A stretch of 64,000 bases of DNA from the NCBI GenBank assembly GCA_000310025.1, contig FN649743.1, positions 1,184,474-1,248,473 on the forward strand, written 5' to 3'. Position numbers and translations under genes: made by a program. Under the pieces are notes generated by a model. That model saw nothing but the letters and a program-made list of their open reading frames with translations. It was not told the DNA's origin and ran no database searches. Origin of the DNA: Ectocarpus siliculosus. Lineage: Eukaryota > Sar > Phaeophyceae > Ectocarpales > Ectocarpaceae. Positions within the stretch are counted from its first letter, which is position 1; every line of letters starts with the position of its first letter. Below, piece by piece: positions 1-17,200 of this stretch.

Positions 1-110
1 TAACCACGGCTCGCTTCGCTCGCCGATATTTTTTCGATATAAATATCGTTATATCGGCTGCGCCGATCTCCGATACATATTATATCGTTCGGCTGCGCCG
101 ATACACAACC
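1..110. repeat. AT-rich palindromic repeat cluster
   Basis: A 13-bp near-palindromic unit (cggctgcgccgat) occurs at about 56-68 and again at about 90-102. It is embedded in AT-rich sequence with several short gatat/atatc inverted repeats. It has no coding potential and looks like the edge of a dispersed repeat cut by the window boundary. The type of element cannot be told from this fragment. Confidence 0.4.
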
Positions 111-769
111 CTAGTTTTTTTCTTATTCTCAACCCAAACGCACGAAAAAATTACATAGATACTGCTGTGTCGTGTCTAAATAAAAACCACCATCTTGTGT
201 CCCCTAGATAATGGAGGGGACACTTGTCGAGGGGAAACTTGATCTTGATTTTCAGAGTAGAAAGCTCGAAGCGCTGCAAAAGGGGGGCAAAAAAGGAAGG
301 GACAACTTGTTTGTCCCCAACCACGTCTCGTCTTGTCTAAACAGACCCAAACGGGCAAGAAAAAAAAAACAACGGCCGATTGCACTACGGCACACCCCAA
401 AAGCAAGCACACTTTGATGTCGTCGCAATAGATCAGCAGCATTGTGTATCCAAGTTCACTTGAGTTTGGCAAGAATTCATCCTCCTGGACAGCATGGTAT
501 CCATACGGGTAAGCGGTCGTGTGCATATGTGAGGCTTCAACGTTGACCATATGTTGACATGTTGCTGTGAGCGGAGGGTTTGGTGCTCGATGGACAGATC
601 GACAACCTACTTGCTGAACCTGATTCGACAGAGTTGTTTTTGTACGGGTTTTACGCCCCAAGGTTTGTTGTGGGAAAACACCGCGACACGGCAGTACAGT
701 CACCAAGTGAGGTTGCAGCGTGAAACCCAGCTCAAGATCGAACAAACAACAGAGATCACCCGTTCGCAC

Positions 770-1218
770 CTGGAACATGGCCTCGAAGATGGCAACAAAC
801 ATGCTAGATGCGCTCTTGCGAAGCTCCTCGAACGAGTTGATGGGCTTTGCAGAAATACCCACGCGGTTCAGCAGAGTGTTGATACTCGCCTGCAATAAAC
901 AACGAACGTCCCGGAAAGAAAGTTCATCGCTGGCACTTCATCCGACGCGGCGATTGCACACATGAGCGGTCGAGGAGTTTCCTCGGGATCCATCTCTCGT
1001 GCCGAAAGCACAAACTGCCTCCTGTGTGCGGGGCTTTGGATCTTGACGTCATAAGAAATGGCGCCAACTCTTGTACATAGCACACTCGACGCACCAACAC
1101 CAAGGCCACGCTGGCAAAACATGCTCTCCTTCGGTTGCTAGCTCCTCACCAGTATGAATCCTTCTTCGGTGGCTTCATCCAGAGACGAGTCTGGCGGGGA
1201 CGGTGAAGCACCGCTCAT
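770..1218 (-). CDS. CEP95-like centrosomal protein, N-terminal exons (partial)
   Basis: Two exons are supported. Exon 1 (1218-1150) starts at ATG, encodes 23 residues rich in Ser, Pro and acidic residues (MSGASPSPPDSS...) and ends at a gtgagg donor. Exon 2 (889-770) follows a ttgcag acceptor in matching phase 0, encodes 40 residues beginning ASINTLLNRVGISAKPINSF and containing SSMFVAIFEAMF, and ends at a gtgcga donor. The pattern of a short helix, a spacer, then FVAxFEAxx recalls the N-terminal CH-like region of CEP95-type centrosomal proteins. That match is from memory and is tentative. The gene continues towards the left edge. A possible third exon near 415-480 (EDEFLPNSSELGY) has plausible splice sites but is unproven. 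It is divergent from CNOT11. Confidence 0.4.
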
Positions 1219-1617
1219 AGTGTGATTGCTGTCCTGCTCTCAGTTTCCTCCCAACGTGTCCTAACGGCGCGCGCGGTTCAAGTTCAGCAGAGCCGGCTTA
1301 TGCTGTGGTCGGACGCCGACACCACCGGATCTATTGGCATAGACCACGTTCCAGCACACTTGTAACCGATGTTGTAATGAGAGAGCTTCCCAATCTTATC
1401 CCTTTCTGTGTCTGTCGGCTGTACAGTACAGGTAGACAGGCTGGTCTGATAGGTCCGCCGAGGGTCCGCCTCACGACAGGGGGCCCCGCGAGTATGACTG
1501 CCACCATATGTTATCCCCCCGCATCAGCCGATCTGTTGAATCGCTGCCCCCTACTGGCCCTGCCCTGCCCTGTGCTTGGTGCCACTCGGCACTTTGTTGG
1601 GTGTGGGTGGTTCAACT
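1219..1617. promoter_or_regulatory. Divergent intergenic promoter region
   Basis: This interval of 399 bp separates the start codons of the CEP95-like gene (minus) and CNOT11 (plus), so it should contain both promoters and 5' UTRs. I see a ccaat pentamer near 1390 but no convincing TATA box. Nothing else is recognisable. Confidence 0.35.
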
Positions 1618-7333
<5,716 letters not shown>

Positions 7334-8243
7334 CCGTGGCGACGTAGTACGGTAGACGCCGAGGAAGAAGAGAGCGCTGTGCTGGCAACGCACGTTTTTT
7401 TACGGTACAGAGGAATGTAGTACAGAAAGGAGTATTTCCCTGTGGTTGAGAGTCGAGGGTGTTCGATTGTACTGATTTGTTTACATCTACTGTACTATCG
7501 CACTCCCAAACGTGTGTTTGATCCAGTCGATTTCGGAGAGGTCAAAAGTAATGGCGAGCTGTTTCTCGTCTTTGGCGTTGATTGTATCGAAACACGAGCA
7601 ATCACCGACAGATTTCACGCAGGCATAAGTTATTGAACGATTCCTTGTTCCCCGGAGTGAACAGCTGGACTTGTCCCGCGCCTCATCTCTCGCTCCACGG
7701 CGGTCCTCCCAGCACAACGTGTGGGAGAAATGCTGACAAAGAACAGTATTTCTGGCGCATCTCTGTGGAAGGAAGAATCAGTGCTTCTAGAGATGAATGT
7801 GCCGGGTTGGCAGAACCGACCCAGTTTCCCCAAGCATCACATACACAACGAGCCTGTTCTGTCTGGATTCTACCCAAAGCTCCATGCGTTGGCATTGTCG
7901 GAGGTATTGGAGGCCGGTCTACCAAAACGGTAGTGCGTCGTTCGTAACTCCTCGGTCCAGCGGCGCCCCGTCCGCCCAATATCGCTTGAGATACTCCGTT
8001 GTTGGCGGTGAATATGATCTGTCGGGAATCCTGCCAAACGGGGAGAGGGGGGATGTTTTATTTAGCTTGCGAAGAGCCTCAAACGAGTGAAGACCAACTA
8101 CTGGTGTACAAATTGCGGTCTAAGAAGGATCAATTTACGACGCCTTACGACACGCAGAGGGAAAGGCTTTACTGCAACCACAACAGACAGATGTGTCCTT
8201 CGTTACCTTATTTCACGACTGCTACCTGCGCCCCCACTGGACC
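7334..8243. other. Convergent intergenic region, no gene seen
   Basis: This stretch of 910 bp lies between the stop codons of CNOT11 (plus) and the coiled-coil gene (minus), so it holds both 3' UTRs and terminators. The ORFs here have no family resemblance and no consistent splice context. I see no transposon ends or RNA gene. Confidence 0.5.
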
Positions 8244-11200
8244 TCACATTCGAAGGGGTATTCGGTTCGTCGGGAATTTCAACAAGCTGCTGATGTCACA
8301 GCTCCCTGCCCCTCCCGCCCGCGATTGTGCCCCGCACGGCGGCCCACACCCATCCGTAAACGGTGGGGCCCCTGGGCCCTGCTTCCACGTTGTCCCGCAA
8401 TCGCGCACCGGTTGGTCGCACACGTGATAAGGGCGAACACACCCCGATCGCTTGTGCCGCATGTCCTCCAAGGGTCCGGGGTCTTTGAGGCGTGAATAGA
8501 CACGTCCGCAACTTTCGGGAGCCAGGCCTCGGGCGGCCGGGAGCCGCCTAAGCTGACGCATGGTGAGCTCGGGACTGACAAACGTTGTCATGGTGCCTGC
8601 TTCGTGGGTGAAGTCACCGTACAGTATCTGTGAGAGGCGGGGGGGAAAAAATAAGTGGAAAAGCACACCAAAGGTTGCGTCCCATCTGAGCCGAAGCGAC
8701 GAGGGATCAAATCCGAGTGAAACTGATACGAGTGAAAAACTCCGCAAACCTCAAGATGCCTTGAAAATTGGCGTCCCGGTACAGTCGGAGCATGTGCCAC
8801 AACAACAAACTCCGTCGTATTTTATTGGTTGTAGCGAAGATTTTATTCCTCGCCATTGTTGCCCACGCTTGCTAGACCTGAAGCCACGGAAAATTCCAGC
8901 GAGCACCGAGTCGACAAACCTCTGTCGCTACCGCCGTGTTCGTCGCCAGCCTGGTTACGTTGGCCTCCACCAAGTCATGCAACTGCTTTCCCACGGCTTG
9001 CGCTTGTTCTTTCTCCCTCTGCAGACGTTCCAGGACAATCAGAGATCACGGGATGAAAAAAAGCAATTGGAAAAAAGAGTCAAGGCGACAAAAGCTCCCG
9101 TGCCTGAAAAGTGTAAAAAAAAGGGGGCCGCTCCGGAAGATTCCTGCACGACGAAGGCAGCTGTGCGCCATTGTTAAGAGGCACGATCACGACTGACTAG
9201 GCTGACTAGTGGTCTAGTGGTGATCGTGCCTCTTAACAAGAGCTAATGTCCGGAGTTCGAATTAATCCTTGAGCATTTTATTCATGAGGATAATATTTTT
9301 GCCCGATATATGGTATAAAAAGTCAATGAGACTTCGTGAAATATGCCGATGAACCTCTTGTACCCAGGGGCAAGGCAGCGCTGATCACAGGGATGGCAAC
9401 CCTGGGGGGACGTGTTCGTGGCTTGAAAGAAAGCTTGACGGACTCGGGCATGAACTTTTGTTACGAAGCACGATGTCCACTAAACCACTAGTCAGCGCTG
9501 AAATTTAGTGGTGGAGTGGTCATCGTGCTTCTTTAACAGAAACAAGTAATTGAAAAAATAGTCAGGGCGAAGAAAGCTCCCGTGCCTGAAACGTGTAACA
9601 AAAACGGGGATCGCCACGAAAGATTCCTGTACGAAGAAGGCAGTTGTGCTCCATCTGACATGATCTCCCCGGCTTCAACAGTCTTTACGGAGTTCCCACC
9701 TCCATAGTGTCTCTGATGGTCTGAGCCTCCACGACGGCAGCCTTGCGCTCCTCCACAGCGCTAGCCCGCACAGATTCTGCTTCCTTCGCCGTGCTGGCGG
9801 CCACGGCAGCGTCCCCAATGGCTCTCTATTGGCGGGTGTATGTGTGGACAAAACCGCGTGAATCAATCTCGTTATTTTGGCTTAGCAGACTTTCCCCCTC
9901 TTCATCAGTAATCCCGAAAATATTGTACGTCCAGAGGGGTGCGACAAAAATTGTGCAACAGGTTCAAGTTGACAACTGTTCTCCGTCGTGGGTTCATGTA
10001 TGCGTGTGTTTGAGTTGGCAGCGGAGAACTGATCGCCATAACACAACAAAGGCGTATGGAACAACGTTACGTCGTGCACTACTGCAGGTCCTCGGTGTGG
10101 TGGATGACCGCAGTTGGGAAATACCACCACGTAAAGCATACCTCAAGCCTGATGTTGACGCGTCTGATGTTCCCCTCTGCTTCCTGCAGACACCTCGCCA
10201 CCTTCCCATGCTGCTTAACTTCAGTAGCGTGCTCAACCTTTAGGGCTGAGTACTTGCGCAGCTCCTTGCTGTTGTCTAATAAAACATCCTTCTGCTTCAA
10301 CAGCGTCTCGTGCAGCTCCTCCTAACGGGTGAAACGGTGTGTCGATCGATGATGATATATTTCCACTGGACAACTATTGCTGGTGCACGGATTGTAGAAT
10401 GGGGCCAGTGCTTGCTCGACACGGAGAGACTTCCTCCTAACGCTATCGACCTCGGAACGGCATTCCACCCACCAAGAACCAAACATCTATCGTCGTTTTG
10501 GTATACACTGAAAGCATCTACATAAAAATAGTAGGACGGCATCTGCCACAACAAATGATGGACCCAGACGGCACGTTTGTGTCTTCCGTCGGGAGCAGAA
10601 AACGGATAGTCTACGACTGTTCTACCATGCGTGCCTTATGTAGAGCACGCGATTGCTTGATTGGCGTGTTTGTATTTGGGTAAGCATACTTTTCTATATT
10701 TCTATCGTAGAGATCGTCTCAAAACACCAAGAAGCCGGGCGGCACCACATGCTGGACATCCGTCTTCGCGTGCCCGGGCAGGCGCGCTATAGGCGTTGTA
10801 TGAGCTATCAACATAACTTGTACTTGAAACAGGACAACGTCGAGTACGCCCTTTTGCGAGGCCATCGCATGGGTTGCACAAGGCTTATCTACCTCCGTAC
10901 CTTCTCAACGAGAAGCTCGTCGTGCTCCTTCTGCAATGCCGCCCTCGTGGCCTCTAGCCTCCGCATAGCCTCTTCCATGTTCGATATTTGTGCGGCCCTA
11001 AATACAACCGATTCAAACAGCGGGCTATGTGAACCATATTCCTGGCAAGAGCTATCTCTAGATTGAATAGCAGGCTGGTGCATTAACCGTAAGTCCATGT
11101 AAGTATCACTGTGCTTGCTTGACGGCCATGCGATCAGTCTACAGCAGGCATTCCATGATCAGCGGAAAGAGGCGATCTTCACCTCGCGAGAGATGCGGGA

Positions 11201-14200
11201 AAGCACGTACAGTACGGCAAAAACGGAGACCTAACCCATGTCGGGTTCGCTGCATTCCGTGCCCTCATGACCGAATTCAATCCGGAGCAAGAGGAAGAAA
11301 AATCACGACTTATGCATCCACGGTCGGACTGTGACGGCTACTCACCTTTGCTTACAGAGGGAATCTAGAAGCAATTGATCTGAGCGTGCGCCGTCGACTC
11401 GGTCGTGGTGCTCCACGGTAGCGATTTGGACCTGAAAGCGACATGTTTCCACGGTCCGAGCTATCAAATGGTAGTCTAGCACCCTTGACAAAATCGGTCC
11501 AGATGTAGTGATTTCATGCACGTCTATTGCGTTGTTATTGCGCCACTTGTTCTAAAAGCTCGTCTCGTCATCACGGCACTGGTTTCATAGACTCCGAAAC
11601 GATTTGTGCCGAACATGCTGGGAAATCCACTCGAAAGTAACCGAAGTTTGTGGTTGGTTACCCGAAATTGAAGCCAGGCGGCCACGGCTCTCGGTCGCTG
11701 TCCTTCAAGCCTGTCCTGTATTGACATGGTCGTGGCAGGTGCTCCTGCCGCTACCCCTGCTTCATCTGTGGGAAGAGGCGGTGGCGTGAGACTCGAACGA
11801 GTGGCGTCGACACCACCCGGCCTCTGTCTCCTGAGCTTCATTATATCTTCCACAGCACGGGCTTCAAGCGGAGGCTTCGGCAAAGCTGGTGGTTCCGCCG
11901 CCAGGTCTCTTTCCCTAAGGCACAACGTCACACGCATGCATGCATACACAGGAGGGCAGAGGGAGGAGCGCTAGAATATAACATTTACTTTCGTACGGGA
12001 AATCCGTGAACCGCGACGTCAGGCATCAGGCATGGAGGTGCAAAGTTCAGTGGGAAGCTACGCTTTGCACCCGCTCCGTTTTGTTAGCGGCAAAGTGGGA
12101 TTTGGTTCACACACAGACCGTGGAAAGCCAACACCAAGAATCGAGCCGGTGCTCCGCCCACGCCCAAAACCTTGTGACACTCAAAGCCGGCGCTTTCCTG
12201 AATCGACGCCTGCCGCTATCCCACGCCACGTGCTTGCATGGCGTCCTTACCCAGTGCACACACACTCTTGTACAGTAGTGATTTCCAAAGAACATTATTG
12301 GTAGTATTCACCTCCAGGCCAACAAGGGCCCCGCACACCAGTCGTCCAGCAGGAAGACGGAGGAGGTCAAAGCCGCCCACAGGGAACGGCTCAGTTTGAT
12401 GTTTGCACGCAGATCTTGTTCGGTCACCTACACCGACCAAGCAACAAGCGACAGTCGGTCGGATCTTGAAACCGCGCCCCACCACACACAAACAAGGATA
12501 GGTTGGGCGTTGCGCGACTTCGTCGACGTCGTGGGTCACGCTTTATCCCGCACACCGGGACTCCAGGACCCCAGCAATTGTTTTGGCGCAGAAAACTTTC
12601 ACTTTGTAAAGTGGAACGCCATACATTTGCACACTACTTGCCCGCAAGAACTTGAATATCCTCCACTAGGAGCACCCTTCTTTGGGAAATTAGTCGGGCG
12701 GCCCATTTAGAACCACGGCTCGTGATCGGTTGGGGGTTGGCGGCGTTGAACGAAACCAACAAGCAATACATTCGCTTCGCTACGGCACCTTGCGCTGCTG
12801 GTTCGATGCTTCCAGTGAAGTCTTGGTTGCACTCAGCTCCACTTGAAGCCGTTCCAATTTGTCTTCAAGACACAGGACCTCTTTTCGCATCCCGTCCAGC
12901 AACACCACCTTTCGAATCAAACCAGGTTACACCCGCACAAGACACGGAACGAGACGGTTGACCCGAAATATCTGCATTTCGTGGCGTCGTTGTTACTCCC
13001 TCGTCGTGTCTGTCAAGAACTGTGAGAACCAAGCCAGACACTACAAGAGAACTACAACGCACAAGTATCTATGCGCAAGACGTGTTAAAGCTCGGAATTG
13101 GAGAGGTCTGTTTTAACCGCGCCAATTTTCACCCTCTCGCAAAACGAAGCAGTTGCGTCTTTCGCGATTGCAGTTTCAAGTCGGGTGTGGATTTGTTCCT
13201 ACCCCCATGCGTTCCATACAAGTCCGGTTAGATATCTGGTAAAAAATGTTACGTGCGAGTTCGAGCCCTGACGAAGGCGGTTAACGCACTAATGTGTACA
13301 ATACAAAACATTGTGTACAACCGGGAGCGTTGCCTAGAATACACATGTAGAGCCATTGGGACAAACACTGAAGCGAAAAATCGCGTACTCACCTGCAACT
13401 TCAACTCCTCGATCATCGTTTGGTCCTTGGCAGTTCTTTGCCGCATGTCCAAAATTGTATCTCGCTGCGAAGCAACCTCTTCCTCCAGCCTCGCTCTCTC
13501 GGCGACGACCTGCCGAAATTCCTGCGTTGGCAGGAGTAGAGCGGTAAACGATCCCAATCACGCCAAACGCAATAGGCATGTTTAGTTGACGTGCATGGGG
13601 AGAAAAAACGACGTGCCGTTCGCAACGTCCTTCCTATTGACCAGTGCCGCGATTTAGCAAGTAGACACGAAGAATTTCTTCCCTCGGGAATGTAGTACAG
13701 CACCTACCTTCATTTGCTCCGCGTGCTCCTTGGCCTCCAGTCTCCGTCGTTCCAATTCGTTTACACACTTGTTCAGTTCCACGCCAAGAACAGCTATCTG
13801 TGCATCGACGAATACCGCACCGGGACTAAGTGCGGTGCAAAAGACGAGGAACGCCCGTACGAAATCTGCAAGATAAGATAAGGCACCAGCATCTGGCAGC
13901 CAACACGATAGTGGCATGGCGTGTGCCCTGGCTGCGGTAAGGTTGGAGGCAACAGTGGTATGAACAACCGATTCGTTCCGCACGGTCTGAACTACTAATG
14001 CATCCAACCGACGCGATGATACTGTTGATATTGCTTGGATGGGGGCATTCATTGCTCTGCGCGTAACTCCCAGCTCGATCCACAGAGCTCGTTGCGTTTC
14101 AGCATCTCCTGCACGCCACTGCACCTACCCTCTCGGCTGCAACCACGTCGGACAGGAAACGTCGTGATGACTCCTCCTCGGCACGCATGCCCTCCGCTTC

Positions 14201-17200
14201 GGCCCAGGATGCATTGCCCTCTGCGCGCAGAGCATTGCGCTTGGCCTGGGAGGCGTTGCGCTCTGCGGCTGCTTCTGCCTCGCCTTTGGCGGTGGTCATG
14301 ATCTCGAGGGAGTGTTTTGTCGCCACTAGTCCCGCCTCCAGAACGCCGTTCACCGTACCCATCTGTATTGTAGATAATAGTTTTGAGCGGTGCACGTTAC
14401 TCTGTGTCTGCAAGGACTGCGTACCACACGCGGGGTTCCGATTCTAGAACACTGGATGTCCACTCTGTTCGGTTCGCCATATGGACGGCAATAAAGCATG
14501 TCTGACATCACGGACAACAGGCGCAGGCAGCAACCGATTCACGCGGGGGACAAACTTGGCGATTTATCTATGGTTAGAAACATTAGTTTCAATGTTCACT
14601 ACCTGGCGGGTTCTACCGCCAGCTAATAAATTAATACTAACATTGTCTTGTTGGCTGCGTTGATCAGAACTCCGCAGACGACCTAAATTTTGTATTGATG
14701 ACTCAACATCGCTCAAGCAAATTAGCAGGTCCCACGAGTCGCACGTAAACCAAACGCTCGTATCTCCATTCGTCCCTAACCTCTTTGAGCTGTAGTCCAA
14801 GTTGAGCCGTGGCGGTCTTTTCCTGGTCGAGTTCCTGCTTGACCTTGTCCGTGCTTTCTTGAGCGTCGTGTAGAGCCATAGAATGCTCCGCAACGGCTAA
14901 AGTTGCTTTGGAAAGTAACTCGCGGCGTTCCTGGCGCGTTAGTCAGTGACAATGCTATGATGAACGGGAAAAAACATGTGCTTGTCACAGGGTACAGTCC
15001 CAAGTGTGACAAGGTTCAAAAGTTCTTGCCCGGCCGGCTGACGTGTTCAAATACCATGCTCCTGGTGACACAGTGGTTGTTCTGGTGCTCGTTTCTTCAA
15101 CGAACGGCTACCTCATTCACAAGACCAACTTGCTATGATAGGCTGTGTAAATTAGACAACATATTCACCTCCAATCCTCGTTCGGCTTCTTCTTTTCCTT
15201 GCCTTTCGCTCTCAAGGCTGCTCTGCGTCTTCGCAAGACTCTCTTGTACGCTTTTCAATTGACTCTGCAGGTTGTTGCAATATTCTTGCAGCTCTCCTCT
15301 GCGTAATAAGGCGGCGGAAGGGCGAGCACGACAGCGACAAAGCAGCCCCCAGTGGACGCCAATCAACACAACGAGCTTGGGATAGTAGTAGATGGACTCT
15401 ACGCGAGGCTGGTCATGCTCCACCTGTTGTGAACGCCCGACGTTCAAGGCCTGGGCTTGTGTCCGGGTTTACAACTGGTAGAGGTGGCTATTTGCAGGTG
15501 GATATTGCCGTCGGGGATCAAGGTACGGCGCTTTGATTGAAGCAAGAACTCTAGATATTCACAGCGAGGGTACAAGCCAACACCCACAGCAGCAGAATGC
15601 AGGCACCACTGCCTCAAAGACGATCGATGGCCGCATGTGCCACAATCTTCGTGACGTACCAACTGCACGTACTAGTGTTTCTCAGTGAACAAACAGATTT
15701 TTTTACGCTGTGCGCATGACACGAAACAGATGGCGTGTACATAGGAGCTGAGTAGAGGGGTACTGGGGGGAAAGCGTTTCGCGAACCAATCGAACACAAA
15801 AGGTACTCGGAGCACCGAGACATGAGCTAGCCGAACGAGCACAGTCAGTTGACCACAAAACCACACTCACTTCGCTACTCCAAGTCGGCGGCAGTCCTCC
15901 TCAAGGTACGAAATGGCAACAGCCATCACGCCCTCGGTGTCGTCTTCGTCCGAACTATCGACGGTGTCAGCTGCAACTGCGTCACTTGAGTCCAACGTGG
16001 CACTCGGGGTGGATGGGCTTGGCGGCGAGGAGGTGGCGTTGCTGTCGGACGTGTCAACGTTGTTGTTGGACACTTTTCTCATGGATGCGCGCCCACCTGC
16101 TCCTACGAAGGAGAAACCAACGAAATAAAACTAGTTTGCGGACTTTGGGTGCTAGTTTCGCAACAAGACAAGGATGTACATAGAACCCGATTTTCGAACG
16201 AAGTCGAAACTAGGGCAGCGTTTCAGGGGGTACTACTTGGGCTATCTACACCGCTTGTACCGCAATGCAAAACACCGATACTGGTTGACACCGGTTTGGT
16301 GCCAAGGGGTGTTCCTGGCGACATCTAAGTGCATCGGAACGGCACATGAGGCATTGTTCTCAAGGGAGCACAAAGAACGTCTCCTGGTGGTTTGGACTAC
16401 CAGAGCTGGTACATGCACCCCACTGCGGCGGTTGGCACCTCACATTGCGCACGACTTCGATGGCCTACATACGTTGGTCCAAACGGTATTCAACCACATC
16501 TTCTGGTTTGCTGCCCGTCCGAGAAAGCACTCCCTTGCTGTTCCACTGACCGGCTTCGATGGCCGGCTCACCTTTTCTCGTCGAGCGGCGCGCGCGTTTT
16601 CCAGAGCGCAGATTGGCAGCAGATTCCTTGACTTCCTCTGGAGGCGCATGTTCCTCCGTTGGTACTTTACTGACGGTGATAGGCAGAGAGAGATTGCTGC
16701 TGTCGCCGCTCCGGTCGGTCCCCTCCGCCTCCTGCAAGCGTGCTCTAGCGCCGTTCCACATCTTGAGAAGCTTCTTGTTGTCTCTCTTGCCCTTCAGGAC
16801 CTGGTGAAAGCAGACCCGACAACGCGGAGAACGAGCACATTGCACGTCAGCTTCGAACGACGTCGTGGGTGACTGTCGAGTGTTCTGCCTGGTCAGATTC
16901 TCCAAATCAAGGGTAGGTCCTAACCGTCGCTTACTCCGCGCGACAACAAGCAACCGGTGAAACCAAAACGTGCCCCCCTCACAAGAACGTCAAACATGGT
17001 GAATGCACGAACATCATCAACCGCGCGGGCTAGAGCATGCCAACAGACAGCGGTCAACATTTCACCCCGCATGTTCCCGACGCCCCACCTGGGCGTCTGC
17101 CTTCGTTAGAAGCGCTTTGAGTTGTGCTATTTCAAGGGCTGCCTGTTCCTCGCGCCTCGCGTACGCCCCGGAGAGGATTTCTTCTCCCACGGCCGCTGTG

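Noticed and set aside
9195-9268. Functional tRNA-Val(AAC)
   Set aside because: A box, D-stem and a possible anticodon loop are present, but the anticodon stem has mismatches, the T-arm does not fold and the acceptor ends do not pair. A tRNA-derived repeat fits better.
9685-9825. Stop codon at 9685 as the end of the coiled-coil gene
   Set aside because: A gtggga donor after DTME at 9700 joins in phase to a helical exon at 9018-8920 and then to a long terminal exon with a strong acceptor, so the gene continues to 8244.
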